Part shown: one piece after another, positions 1 to 12,767 of the stretch
Position numbering within the stretch: position 1 is the first letter of the stretch
Layout of the letters: every line of letters begins with the position of its first letter
DNA from: Arenimonas oryziterrae DSM 21050 = YC6267
Lineage (GTDB): Bacteria; Pseudomonadota; Gammaproteobacteria; Xanthomonadales; Xanthomonadaceae
NCBI RefSeq assembly: GCF_000420545.1
Contig: NZ_ATVD01000003.1
Span: forward strand, 186,001-250,000
Length of the DNA stretch: 64,000 nucleotides
Reading direction: 5' to 3'
The notes under the pieces: model-generated
What the model was told of the DNA's origin: nothing
What the model saw: only the letters and a program-made list of their open reading frames with translations
Database searches by the model: none
Position numbers and translations under genes: made by a program

Positions 1-923
1 ATCTGGAGCTGGGGTTCCGGCGCCTGTCCGCGCGCCTGATCGAAGCCAGCCGCACGGCGGCCGCGGCGTTGGCGCTGTGCCTGCTGCTGGGCCTTGGCGC
101 GTTCGGCCTTGCCTCGCCGGCACAGGCGGCGAGCGCGACGCCCACCGCGGCACCCGTGACGACCAACGAGATCGATTCCGCGAGTACGCGCGAGAACGCC
201 AAGAAACCCGACGCTCCTGCCGAACCGGCGCCCGCCCGCGAAGCGGCCGCGACCACCTTGCCGAAGATCTTCGGCGGCCAGCTCGACCGCGGAGCGGAAC
301 GCTTCGGGCGATCGGTGGAACGCGCCTATCGCGACCCGCAGTTGGGAGAGCGCAAGAAGATCGAGCGCTGGCAACTGAAAAAACTTTGGCAGCCGGATCC
401 GAAGAAGCCGCAGGAGCCGCCGGCCTTCATCGCCGAGCTCGCGCACATCGTCGGCCTGATCGGCGAATACGGCCTGTGGTTGATCGCTGCGATCGTGCTG
501 ATCTTCGTGCTGATCACCGCGCCGCGCTGGCTGCCCTGGGTGCGCGATCCGCGCACGCGTGGTGCGGCGCCCGAGGCCATCGACGAACAACAGATCGCCG
601 TCGTCGTGCCGCTGCCCGACGACGTGCCCGCCGCCGTGCGTGGCCTGTGGCAGGCCGGCAGACGCCGCGAAGCGATGGCCTTGCTCTATCGCGCCTGCGT
701 GCAGGGTCTGGCGCGGCGTCTGGGCGTGGCGCTGCCGCCGGGCAGCACCGAAGCGCAGTGTCTGCGCCGTGCGCGCGCCTTGCAGGACCCGGCCGGCGAA
801 GCGGGCCTGCGCGAGATCGTGCGCGCCTGGCAATACGCGGCCTATGCCGGACGCTGGCCAGACGATGCCGAGCTCGACGCCCTGCTCGCGACCTGGTCGC
901 GGCATTTCGGAGCGCGCGCATGA
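1..923 (+). CDS. DUF4129 domain protein, 5' end outside window
   Basis: The reading frame is open from base 3 with no stop, so the visible 306 residues are the C-terminal part of a longer protein. The first codons read LELGFRRLSARLIEA, which resembles the end of the N-terminal membrane domain of Xanthomonad DUF4129 proteins, so the TTG at 69 is probably not the true start. A hydrophobic stretch that resembles a signal peptide follows, then a low-complexity Ala/Pro linker, a membrane segment (LWLIAAIVLIFVLI) and the C-terminal DUF4129 region (from about AVRGLWQAGRRREAMALLYR). It shares an ATGA overlap with the next gene. Role unknown; such operons are thought to serve the cell envelope or MoxR-assisted maturation. 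Confidence 0.8.
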   Translation, partial: LELGFRRLSARLIEASRTAAAALALCLLLGLGAFGLASPAQAASATPTAAPVTTNEIDSASTRENAKKPDAPAEPAPAREAAATTLPKIFGGQLDRGAERFGRSVERAYRDPQLGERKKIERWQLKKLWQPDPKKPQEPPAFIAELAHIVGLIGEYGLWLIAAIVLIFVLITAPRWLPWVRDPRTRGAAPEAIDEQQIAVVVPLPDDVPAAVRGLWQAGRRREAMALLYRACVQGLARRLGVALPPGSTEAQCLRRARALQDPAGEAGLREIVRAWQYAAYAGRWPDDAELDALLATWSRHFGARA

Positions 924-2031
924 GCCGGAAAACCACCGCGATCGTTGGCGGCGGCGTGGCACTGATACTGGCGCTGGCGATCGCCGCCTTCCTGTATTTC
1001 TTCGAGAAGGTCTCCGACGAAATCCGCCTGCCGCCGCGCGGCGCAGCCTTGTACAACCCGCTGTTCGCGCTGGAACGCACGCTGGTTGCGCAAGGCGTGG
1101 TCGCGACCTCGTTGCCGCGCCTGGACCTGGACGCGATGCAACTGCGCGCCGGCGACGGCCTGGTGCTGTATGCCGATCCGCGCCGGCTCACGCCCGCGCA
1201 AGTCCAGGCCCTGGTCGCGTGGATCGAAGCCGGCGGCCACCTGATCGTCGGCCTGCCCGATATCGAGGAAGGCCGCTTCGGCGATCTGCTCGATCGTTTC
1301 GGCATCGCGCCCACCGAACGCAACTGGCATTGCCAGAAATTGCTCATCGATCCCACAAAAGAACCCGCATCGGTGTTGTGCGCGATGCATCGTTTCGAAC
1401 TGCCCGCCGATGGTGCGCTGGTCGCCTGGGGCGATCGTGACAACGGCTACGGCTATGCCCGTCTGCAACGCGGCCGCGGTACCGTCGACCTGGCGGCCGA
1501 ACTGGATTTCCTCAGCAACTACCAGCTCGACGAATTGCCGCAACAGCGCCTGGCGCATCAGGTCCTTGCACCGAGCCTGCATGGCGGCCGCGTCTTCCTG
1601 ATCTACGACGCCAGCGTGCCCTCGTTCTGGCGCCTGCTGATGACGCACGGCTGGGCGGCGCTGGCGGGCCTGGGGCTGATGATCGCGCTGTGGATCTGGA
1701 TGCGCAGTCAGCGCTTCGGTCCGCTTTTGCCGGTGGAGGCCGCCGATCGCCGCGCCTTGCTCGAACACGTACAGGCCGCCGGCGAACACGCCTGGCGGCG
1801 CGGCGCGGCGCGCGAACTGCATGCGGCGTTGCGTGATTTTTTCCTCGCCCGCCTGCGCCGACGCGATCCGATGGCGATCGCGCTGCAAGGCGAAGCGCGC
1901 ATCGACTACCTCGCCAAGAAACTCGACCTCGACGCCACGCGCATCCGCAATGCTCTCGTGCCGCCGCCGACCTTCCACGCCGAAAGCTTCCGCGAAGCCA
2001 TGGCCATGCTCATCCAAATGGGACTCCGTCT

Positions 2032-2035
<4 letters not shown>
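920..2035 (+). CDS. DUF4350 domain membrane protein
   Basis: A 371-residue protein with an N-terminal membrane anchor (GGGVALILALAIAAFLYFF), an extracytoplasmic DUF4350-type domain (residues about 40-240; LPPRGAALYNPLFALERTL near its start, then VLYADPRRLTPAQVQALVAW), a second membrane segment (LAGLGLMIALWIWMRSQRFG) and a cytoplasmic helical tail. This layout is usual for DUF4350 proteins located between DUF4129 and MoxR genes. The ATG overlaps the stop of the upstream gene and its own stop overlaps the moxR start, which fixes both ends and indicates translational coupling. Molecular function is unknown. Confidence 0.85.
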
Positions 2036-3023
<988 letters not shown>

Positions 3024-3027
<4 letters not shown>

Positions 3028-4328
3028 GACCCTCGCCCGCCCTTGTCTGGGCGTCGGCGCTGCTCGCCCTGCTTGGCGTGGCGGTTGCCTTGGGCTTGGT
3101 GCCGGCAGCGGCCTGGTGGATCAGCGCCGGAACGGTGCTGGTGCTGGCCGTGCTCGATGCACTGGAATTGTCGCGACGGCCGACGCCGAGCGTCGAACGC
3201 GAGCTGCCCTCGGTGCTGCCGCTCGGGCCCGAGCGCGAGGTATTGCTGCGTCTGCGCACTTCCGCGCGGTTCGGCCAGCGCGTCAGCGTGCACGACCTGC
3301 ATCCGGGGCCGTGGCCGGTGCGCGGGCTGCCGCGCGCGCTGACCTTGCATGCGGGCAAAGAATCGAGTTTCGCCTATCACCTGTTGCCGATGGCGCGCGG
3401 CGCCTTCGTATTCGCCGGCTGTCATCTGCGCCTGTGGTCGGCGCTGCGCCTGTGGACGCAGCAGCGCACGCTGCCGGTGAGTTCGACGGTCAAGGTGTAT
3501 CCCAATTTCGCACCGTTGGCGAAGTTCGCGCTGTTCTCCGCCGAACAGGCTTCGCGCATGGTCGGTGCGCACCTCCAGCGGCGACGCGGCGAGGGCACCG
3601 ACTTCCATCAGATGCGCGAATACCGCATCGGCGACAGCCTGCGCCAGATCGACTGGAAAGCGACTTCGCGTGCGCACCGATTGATCTCGCGCGAATACCA
3701 GGAAGAACGCAATCAGCAGGTCGTGATCCTGCTCGATACCGGCCGCCGCATGCTTGCGCGCGACGACCGCATCGCGCATTTCGACCATGTGCTCAACGCG
3801 TCGCTCGTGCTGTCGTATCTCGCGCTGCGCCAGGGCGATGCGGTCGGCCTGATGGCGCACGGCGGGCCGGCGCGCTGGCTGCCGCCGATGCGCGGCCTGG
3901 GCACGATCGATGCGCTGATGGGCACCGTCTACGACCTGGAAGCGCAGCCGGTCGCGACCGACTATCTCGCCGCCGCGACGCAACTGTCGCTGCGGCAGAA
4001 GCGCCGCGCGCTGGTCATGCTCATCACCAATGGCCGCGATGAGGACATCGAGGATCTGCTGGCAGCAGTGAAACTGCTGCAGCGCAAGCATCTGGTCTGC
4101 GTGGCGAGTCTGCGCGAGCAGGCGCTCGACGAATCGCTGACCACGCCGGTCGTCGATCTCACCGGCGCGATCCGCGTCGGCGCGGTCGCGAATTATCTCG
4201 ACGAACGCCGGCGCGCCCACGATGCCCTGCGCCAGCACGGCGTCACCGTGCTCGACGTGACCTGCCCGGAATTGCCCGGCGCCCTGGTCGAGCGTTACCT
4301 CGCGATCAAGCGGCAGGGCCGCCTGTAG
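3024..4328 (+). CDS. DUF58 domain protein
   Basis: A 434-residue protein with two hydrophobic N-terminal helices (LVWASALLALLGVAVALGLV; AAWWISAGTVLVLAVL), followed by a beta-rich region and the diagnostic DUF58 block GTDFHQMREYRIGDSLRQI leading into DWKATSRAHRLISREYQEE. The C-terminal half has a von Willebrand-like fold (VVILLDTGRRM, ALVMLITNGRDEDIEDLL). DUF58 proteins accompany MoxR ATPases and are presumed adaptors. The start is taken from the ATGA overlap with moxR. The last 23 bases overlap the convergent gene on the other strand. Confidence 0.92.
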
Positions 4329-4887
4329 CCGCACCGTCCTGCACTTCGGCGGGCGGGGCTTCGGCTGGCGCCGGCGGCACGTCGGCGGCCGGTTCTTCCG
4401 TGGCTGGCGCTTCGCCGGCGGGCGGCGTTTCGATGGGTACGGCCTGCGCTACGGGTGCTTGCAGGCTCACGCCTTCGAGCAGCTTGAAGGTCGCGAGCAG
4501 TTGTTCTTCGCTGGCCGCGCTGATCCAGAAATGCGCGACGCCCGCGCTGTCCTGCTTGCCGAAACGGACCATGGTTTCGCGTGCATACGCGCCTTGCTTG
4601 TCGTCGGGCGAGACGTTGTACCAGGTCACCTCATAGCTGCCGATGCGGCTGGCTTCGGCCTTGTTCACGTCCAGATGGCGATAGCTGGGATTGCGCCCCA
4701 GATACACGCCGAAGACCTGCTCCTTGCCGCGCATCGCATGACAGACGACGAAGTCGGGTCCGTCCGAATGCGTCCAGGTCAGACCGGCATCAGCGGGCAG
4801 ACCGGGGCAGGGGCCGGCGGTTTCCGCCCGCGCGCTGCCGGCCAGCGCGAGCAGAACGCCGACGGCGGACAACAAAAGCTTGTTCAT
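4306..4887 (-). CDS. secreted protein of unknown function
   Basis: A 193-residue protein with a signal peptide (MNKLLLSAVGVLLALAGSARA). The mature region has two cysteines early on (GPCPGL and VVCHAM) and ends in a long Ala/Pro/Glu-rich tail (residues about 145-193) that may be disordered. No family is recognised. Its start overlaps the stop of the DUF952 gene by four bases, and that gene follows aroE by 22 bases, so the three are probably one transcript. The 3' end overlaps the convergent DUF58 gene by 23 bases. Confidence 0.75.
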   Translation of the reverse strand: MNKLLLSAVGVLLALAGSARAETAGPCPGLPADAGLTWTHSDGPDFVVCHAMRGKEQVFGVYLGRNPSYRHLDVNKAEASRIGSYEVTWYNVSPDDKQGAYARETMVRFGKQDSAGVAHFWISAASEEQLLATFKLLEGVSLQAPVAQAVPIETPPAGEAPATEEPAADVPPAPAEAPPAEVQDGAATGGPAA

Positions 4888-5231
4888 GCAACGGATCCTT
4901 GTTCGGGAAGGAAGATCTCGGCCGCGCAGACCGCGGACACCGGGATCGGAGAATACACATGCGGATACCAGTCGCCGCTGGCCTCGCTCCAGTCGTAGCG
5001 CAGACAGTCACCGAGGTCGGCGGCGGCGAGCGTGAGGCGCAGCAGGTTCGTACGGCCCTGCAGATGACGCTGCGCCACCCCGGGAATCTGTTCGGCCGTC
5101 GCGCAATGGATGAAACCTTCACGCTCCCAGCCCGGCGGCGCGTATTCGCCGCACAGGCGTTGTTCGGCCCACTGCGTCGCATCGGCGAAATGGAAGATGT
5201 GCGCCGGCCGGGGCCCGGACGATGTGATCAT
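4884..5231 (-). CDS. DUF952 family protein
   Basis: A 115-residue cytoplasmic protein matching the DUF952 pattern: HIFHFADATQWA near the N-terminus, EGFIHCATAEQIPGVAQRHL in the middle and RYDWSEASGDWYPHVYSPIP towards the end. The family is small and enzymatically uncharacterised. The start chosen is the ATG 22 bases after the aroE stop, since the longer in-frame extension only reads antisense to aroE. It is translationally coupled to the downstream secreted-protein gene. Any link to shikimate metabolism is unsupported. Confidence 0.85.
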   Translation of the reverse strand: MITSSGPRPAHIFHFADATQWAEQRLCGEYAPPGWEREGFIHCATAEQIPGVAQRHLQGRTNLLRLTLAAADLGDCLRYDWSEASGDWYPHVYSPIPVSAVCAAEIFLPEQGSVA

Positions 5232-5253
5232 GCGCGCGATCGCGGAACGCGGA

Positions 5254-6096
5254 TCAATCCGCGGTCGCCAGCATGTCCGACTTGCGCAGCAATTGTTCGT
5301 AGACCGGTCGCGTGTCCGGCCGCACGCCGTGCCAGCGCTCGAAACTTTCCGCCGCCTGTTCGACCAGCATGCCCAGGCCGTCGACGACCGTGTGGCAGCC
5401 GGCGCTGCGCGCCCAGGCCATGAACGGGATCGCCGCTTCGCCATAGCTCAGGTCCACCGCCAGCGTGCGCGGTGTCGCCAGCGAATACGGCAGCGAGAAG
5501 CTGGTGCTTTCGCGCCCGATCGAGGTGGCATTGATGATGAAGTCGAATGCGCCCTGGTTGCCCAGATCCGACCAGTAGCGCGAATGCACGCGACCGGGCT
5601 GGCCGAGTGCATCGCTGAGCGCGTCGGCCTTGTCGGGCGTGCGATTGATGATGGTCAGCTCGCCGATGCCCGCATCGATCAGGGCCGGGGCGACGCCGTG
5701 CGCCGCGCCGCCGGCGCCGAGCAGCAGGGTGCGCCGGCTGCGCAGATCCAGGCCGTGACGCTCGGTGAGATCGCGCACGAAGCCGGCGCCGTCGGTGTTG
5801 TCGCCGTCCCAGCCCGCTTCGGTGCGCACCAGCGTGTTGACCGCGCCGGCGCGCTGCGCGCGCTCACTCAAGTGTTCGCACAGCACCAGGGCGAGCTGCT
5901 TGTGCGGCAAGGTGACATTGGCGCCGCGGCCACCGCCAGCAGCGAAGGCTTCGAGGGCGGCGTGGAAATCATCGATCGAGACATCGATCGCCGTGTATTC
6001 GAGCGCGATGCCGGTTTGCCGGCCGAAGGCCGCGTGGATCTGCGGCGACAGCGAATGCGCGATGGGGTGGCCGAAGACCGCGTAACGTGGGGCCAT
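5254..6096 (-). CDS. aroE: shikimate dehydrogenase
   Basis: A 280-residue enzyme that reduces 3-dehydroshikimate to shikimate with NADPH in aromatic amino-acid synthesis. Visible signatures are HSLSPQIH for shikimate binding, NVTLPHK with the catalytic lysine, [10 protein letters not shown] with the catalytic aspartate, the nucleotide-binding GAGGAAHG followed by NRT, and the C-terminal [17 protein letters not shown]. Length is typical of AroE. It heads a probable three-gene transcript with the DUF952 and secreted-protein genes. All key residues appear intact. Confidence 0.96.
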   Translation of the reverse strand: MAPRYAVFGHPIAHSLSPQIHAAFGRQTGIALEYTAIDVSIDDFHAALEAFAAGGGRGANVTLPHKQLALVLCEHLSERAQRAGAVNTLVRTEAGWDGDNTDGAGFVRDLTERHGLDLRSRRTLLLGAGGAAHGVAPALIDAGIGELTIINRTPDKADALSDALGQPGRVHSRYWSDLGNQGAFDFIINATSIGRESTSFSLPYSLATPRTLAVDLSYGEAAIPFMAWARSAGCHTVVDGLGMLVEQAAESFERWHGVRPDTRPVYEQLLRKSDMLATAD

Positions 6097-6280
6097 GTCG
6101 AATCTCCCTGTCGGATCGAAAATCCGGATCGGAATCCGAATCGAAAACGCTCGCTGGCGACAGGATCACATCCGACCCGATGATCCCGCATGACCGATGA
6201 TGGTGCGGTCGCGGGTCGCACGGCAAGCCCCGCGTTGGTTCATGTCATCGTCGCCGACAGCAGCGCTCACCGGGATATCG

Positions 6281-8154
<1,874 letters not shown>

Positions 8155-8158
<4 letters not shown>

Positions 8159-9738
8159 GCCGCGGCCTGCAGGTGTCGGGCCTGGAGATCCGGCAGCCGG
8201 CGTCCTCCACGCCCCTGGTCGGGCCGCTGGACCTGGACCTCGCGACCGGCGCCTGCCTGGGTCTGGTCGGCGAAAGCGGCAGTGGCAAGAGTCTGACGGC
8301 GCTCGCCCTGATCGGCCTGCTGCCACCGGGTCTGTCTGCGCGAGGCGAGCTGCGCTTCGATGGACGCGAGATTCCGCTCGATTCGCCCGCGCACCGCGCC
8401 CTGCGTGGCCGGCAGCTGGCGTGGATGCCGCAGGATCCGTTGGCCAGCTTGCATCCGCTGCGGCGTGTCGGCGCGCAACTGGTCGAGTCCTTGCGGGTGC
8501 TGCGCGGTCTCGACGCGACCGCGGCGCACAATGAGGCCCTGCGTCTGTTCGCCGACCTCGAATTGCCCGAACCGGCGGAAAGTTTCCGCCGCTTCCCACA
8601 CCAGCTCTCCGGCGGTCAGCGCCAGCGCGTCGGCCTCGCGCTCGCGCTCGCCGGCGCACCGAGCCTGCTGATCGCCGACGAACCCACCTCCGCCCTGGAC
8701 CCACGTCTGGCGCGCGAGATGCTCGACCTGCTCGATCGGCTGCGCCGCGAGCGCGGCCTGTCGGTGCTGCTGATCAGCCACGACCTGCCCCTGATCGGCG
8801 CGTACGCCTCGCAGGTCGCGATCCTGCAGCGCGGTCGCCTGGTCGAACGCGGCGACACCGCGACCGTGTTCGCGACACCGGCAGCGGCGTACACCCGCGC
8901 CCTGCTCGCCGCCGATCGCCTGCCCGCGCCGATCGCGAATCCGCCCGGCGACCGCCTGTTGCAGATCGACGACCTCAGCATTCGTTATCCGCGCAGCCCG
9001 CGTCTGGCCGTGCGCGAGGCCCGGCTGGACCTGCATCGCGGCGAATGCCTGGCCTTGGTCGGCGAGAGCGGCAGCGGCAAGAGCACGCTCGGCCGTGCGC
9101 TGCTGCGTCTGGTGCGACGCGGCGTCGCGGGGCGCATCAGCTTCGACGGCGAAGACCTGCTCGGCGCGACGGCGGCGTCGCTGCGGCAACTGCGCCGGCG
9201 CATCGGCGTGGTTTTCCAGGATCCGTACGCTTCGCTCGATCCGCGGCAACGCGTGGCGGAGATCGTCGCCGAGCCGCTGCGCATCCACGGCACGCTGTCG
9301 GCACCGATGCGCCGGGCGCGCGCCGCGGAACTGCTCGCGCAGGTCGGCCTGGATACCGATGCGCTCGACCGCTATCCGCACCAGTTTTCCGGCGGCCAGC
9401 GCCAGCGCATCGCGATCGCGCGTGCGCTGGCCAACGATCCGCTGTTGTTGGTGTGCGACGAAGCCGTGTCCGCGCTCGATGCCCAGCATCGTGCGGAAAT
9501 CCTGGCCCTGCTGAACCGGCTCAAGCGCGAGCGCGGCCTGGCGATGCTATTCATCACCCACGACATGGGCGCGGCGCGGGCGCTGGCCGAGCGCATCGCG
9601 GTGATGGCCGACGGCGTGATCGTCGAACAAGGCGTCCTGCCGCAGGTGCTGGCGGCCCCGGCCCATGCCGCGACCCGCGCCCTGCTCGGCCCGGCCGGCG
9701 CCGGACCGCCCGGCTATCCATTCCCGGGGAATTGCTGA
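8155..9738 (+). CDS. fused OppD-OppF-type ABC transporter ATPase
   Basis: A 527-residue protein carrying two complete ABC ATPase domains in one chain, as in YejF. Domain 1 has Walker A GESGSGKS at residues 39-46, signature LSGGQ at 151 and Walker B LLIADEPTSALD. Domain 2 has Walker A at 303-310, signature FSGGQ at 411 and LLVCDEAVSALD. It would energise the permease encoded immediately upstream (ATGA overlap). The c-di-GMP enzyme gene begins 11 bases after its stop, so all three are probably one transcript. Similarity to YejF makes small peptides a plausible cargo, but this is inference. Confidence 0.93.
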
Positions 9739-9749
9739 ACAATCGGTCC

Positions 9750-12701
9750 ATGGCGATACCCAGCACGCCGCTGCAGCGCGACCCCGACACGTTTGTCCAC
9801 GCCTTGCTGGGCGCGCGCGACATGTCGGCGCTGGCGAAGATCGTCAGCGAGCATCTCGAGGCCAAGGGTCTCAAGCTCGCCGCGATGGTCTGGAACCACC
9901 AGCCCGAAGATCCGCGCCGGCTGCATTCGACCAATGACCTGATGCCCGGCACGGCTTTGCTGACGCTGCTCGACAATGCGCGCCGGCATGGCGGCACCGC
10001 CGAAGAAGTCGATCCGCGCACCGGCGACATGCAGGTCGCCGTCGTGCTTGCGCAGAACGCCGGCTTCTGGGCGGCGGTGCTGTGCCGGTATGCACCCAGC
10101 CGCGTCGACCCCGACTGGCGCGACGCGCTCGCGCCGCTGGCCCTGCGTTCGCGCTCCCTGCTCAACACCCAGCGCCTGCAGGTCGACGTCGAACGTCTGG
10201 AGAGCGCCGAACGCCTGCAGCGCGCCCTGTTCGCGATCTCCGACATCGCCAGCTCCGACCGCGCGACCATCGACGTGCTGCACGGCCTGCACCAGATCGT
10301 CGGCCGGCTGATGTACGCGGAAAACTTCTACATCGTCCGATTCGATCCCGAACACGAGACGATGCGCTTCATCTATTTCGCCGACAGCCAGGATCCGGTC
10401 ATCCCCGATCCCGACGAGCAGCTGACGCCCGAGGCGATGCGCAACAGCCTCACGCTCGGCCTGCTGCGTTACGGCAAGCCGATCCGCGGCCCGTCCGAGG
10501 CCGTGCGCGACAAGCTCGGCGTGATCCGCGACGGCGGCCTGGGCCCGGACAGCGTCGACTGGCTGGGCGTGCCGATCATCGAGGACGGCGTGGTGCGCGG
10601 CGCCGTCGTGGTGCAAAGCTACGACCCGGCCGTGCGCTACAGCGAATCCGACCAGGCCCTGCTCAGCTACGTCGCCCAGCACATCCTCAGCGCGCTGTCG
10701 CGGCGCGAGGCGCAGGAAGAACTCGAGCGCCGCGTCGAGGAACGCACCGTCGCGCTGCGCCAGGAAGTGCGCGAGCGCCAGCGCAGCGAACAGCTGCAGC
10801 GCGCGCTGTACCGCATCGCCGAAGTGTCGGGCAGCAGCGAAACGATGGAGAGTTTCTACGCCTCGGTGCACGAAATCGTCGGCGAACTGCTCGACGCGCG
10901 CAATTTCTACATCGCCCTGCTCACGCCCGACGGCCAGGAGCTGGAATTCCCGTATTCGGTCGATGAACGCGACCAGCGCCACAAGCGCCGCCAGCTTGGC
11001 CGGGGCCTCAGCGAATTCGTGCTGCGCTCGGGCAAACCGCTGCTGACCGACCGCCTCGGCGTCGAGCGTCTGGAAGCCGCCGGCGAAGTCAATTCGGTCG
11101 GCACCAAGTCGGTGTGCTGGCTGGGCGTGCCGCTCATGGTCGAAGGCAAAGCCAACGGCCTGATCGCGCTGCAAAGCTACACGCCCGACTATCTGTATAC
11201 GACGCGCGACGAGGAACTGCTGAGCTTCGTGTCCTTCCACATCGCCAGCGCGCTCGAACGCCGACAGGCACACGAATCGCTGCGCCAGGCCTATGCCGAG
11301 CTCGAGCAGCGCGTCGAGGCGCGCACCAGCGAACTGGCCGTGACCAACCGCGAACTGCGCGACCAGATCTCCGTGCGCGAACGCATCGAACACAAGCTCA
11401 AGCATGAAGCCCTGCACGACACCCTGACCGGCCTGCCCAACCGCAGCCAGCTGCTGGCGACGCTGGGGTTGTCGCTGTCGCGCTACCGGCAGAACGAAGA
11501 CCACCGGTTCGCGGTGCTGTTCCTCGATCTGGATCGTTTCAAGGTCGTCAACGATTCCGTCGGCCATCTGGTCGGCGACGAACTGCTCAAGGAAGCGGCG
11601 CTGCGCATCAGTCGCTGCGTGCGCGAACCCGATACCGTGGCGCGCCTGGGCGGCGACGAATTCGCGATCGTCATCGATCGCATCCACGAACCCGGCGACG
11701 CGGTCATGGTCGCCGAGCGCGTGATCCGTAGCCTGTCCGAGCCCATGCGCATCGCCGGCAAAGAGCTGTACACCTCGGCCAGCATCGGCATCGCACTCTC
11801 GCACGAGCGCTACCGCAACCCCGAAGAACTGCTGCGCGACGCCGACGTGGCGATGTATCGCGCCAAGGCCGCCGGCCGGCAACGGTTCGCGCTGTTCGAC
11901 GAAAAACTGCACGAGGACGCGCTGCGCCAGCTCGAGCTCGAGGGCGACCTGCGTCGCGGCCTGCAGCGCGGCGAATTCGTGCCCTACTACCAGCCGATCG
12001 TGCGCCTGCACAACGGCGCGGTGATCGGGTTCGAAGCGCTGATGCGCTGGCAGCATCCCGAGCGCGGCACGCTGGCACCGGCCGACTATCTGGCGACGGC
12101 GGAAGAATCGGGCACGCTCGAGCAGATCGACTGGCAGATCTACGAACAGGTCTGCGGCGACATCCGCGTGCTCGCACTCGGCGATCGCTACGTCACCATC
12201 AACGTATCGCCACGGCATCTGCGCGTCAGCGATTTCGACGAACGCCTGTTGTACCTGTTGCAGGAACACCAGGTCGAGCCACGGCATCTGCGTCTGGAGG
12301 TCACCGAAGGCGCGCTGATGGAAAATCCCGAGCAGGTGCAGAACTGCCTGCGCCGCCTGCGCGATGCCGGCGTACAGACCTTCCTCGACGATTTTGGCAC
12401 CGGCTATTCCTCGCTGTCATATCTGCACGGCTTCCCACTGCACGGCATCAAGATCGACCGCTCCTTCGTCGCCGCGCTCAAGATCGGCGAGAGCGGCGGC
12501 AGCACGGCGATCGTGCGCGCGATCCAGCTGCTGGCCGACTCCCTGGGCCTGGAGGTCGTCGCCGAAGGCGTGGAGACCGAAGAGCAGCGCGAACAACTGC
12601 GTCTGCTGGGATTGACCCTGTGCCAGGGCTATCTGTTCGCCAAGCCCGCGTCGCTGAGCGAGATCAATGCGCGGTTTGTGGTGGAGGATGCGCGGGGTTG
12701 A
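9750..12701 (+). CDS. GAF-GAF-GGDEF-EAL cyclic di-GMP enzyme
   Basis: A 983-residue cytoplasmic protein with no membrane segment. An N-terminal region of about 160 residues resembles a degenerate GAF domain. Two clearer GAF-type modules follow (about 185-330 and 365-510), each succeeded by a heptad-like linker (ELERRVEERTVALRQEV; ELEQRVEARTSELAV). The cyclase domain has an intact GGDEF at residues 634-638 and an I-site RxxD (REPD) five residues before it. The phosphodiesterase domain has EAL at 762-764 plus the expected N, E, DD, K and E residues (INVSP, LEVTEG, FLDDFGTG, IKIDRSF, VAEGVET). Both activities therefore look possible. It lies 11 bases behind the ABC ATPase gene. Confidence 0.94.
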   Translation: MAIPSTPLQRDPDTFVHALLGARDMSALAKIVSEHLEAKGLKLAAMVWNHQPEDPRRLHSTNDLMPGTALLTLLDNARRHGGTAEEVDPRTGDMQVAVVLAQNAGFWAAVLCRYAPSRVDPDWRDALAPLALRSRSLLNTQRLQVDVERLESAERLQRALFAISDIASSDRATIDVLHGLHQIVGRLMYAENFYIVRFDPEHETMRFIYFADSQDPVIPDPDEQLTPEAMRNSLTLGLLRYGKPIRGPSEAVRDKLGVIRDGGLGPDSVDWLGVPIIEDGVVRGAVVVQSYDPAVRYSESDQALLSYVAQHILSALSRREAQEELERRVEERTVALRQEVRERQRSEQLQRALYRIAEVSGSSETMESFYASVHEIVGELLDARNFYIALLTPDGQELEFPYSVDERDQRHKRRQLGRGLSEFVLRSGKPLLTDRLGVERLEAAGEVNSVGTKSVCWLGVPLMVEGKANGLIALQSYTPDYLYTTRDEELLSFVSFHIASALERRQAHESLRQAYAELEQRVEARTSELAVTNRELRDQISVRERIEHKLKHEALHDTLTGLPNRSQLLATLGLSLSRYRQNEDHRFAVLFLDLDRFKVVNDSVGHLVGDELLKEAALRISRCVREPDTVARLGGDEFAIVIDRIHEPGDAVMVAERVIRSLSEPMRIAGKELYTSASIGIALSHERYRNPEELLRDADVAMYRAKAAGRQRFALFDEKLHEDALRQLELEGDLRRGLQRGEFVPYYQPIVRLHNGAVIGFEALMRWQHPERGTLAPADYLATAEESGTLEQIDWQIYEQVCGDIRVLALGDRYVTINVSPRHLRVSDFDERLLYLLQEHQVEPRHLRLEVTEGALMENPEQVQNCLRRLRDAGVQTFLDDFGTGYSSLSYLHGFPLHGIKIDRSFVAALKIGESGGSTAIVRAIQLLADSLGLEVVAEGVETEEQREQLRLLGLTLCQGYLFAKPASLSEINARFVVEDARG

Positions 12702-12711
12702 TCGGCGGCGG

Positions 12712-12757
12712 CCCTCGTCCGGCCCTGCGGGCCACCTTCTCCTGGGGGGAGAAGGGA
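12712..12757. repeat. interspersed palindromic repeat
   Basis: The sequence CCCTCGTCCGGCCCTGCGGG, continuing into CCACCTTCTCC and GGGGAGAAGG, contains two back-to-back hairpins (GGCCCTGCGGGCC and CTTCTCC-GGGGAGAAG). This unit resembles a repeat found between genes in many GC-rich proteobacteria. It may also end transcription of the upstream c-di-GMP gene. Confidence 0.65.
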
Positions 12758-12767
12758 GGAATGGGGG

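Noticed and set aside
9714-12287. 857-codon open frame on the minus strand opposite the c-di-GMP enzyme gene
   Set aside because: It lies entirely antisense to a gene with clear GAF, GGDEF and EAL domains, has no recognisable motif and its composition is the expected shadow of a high-GC gene.
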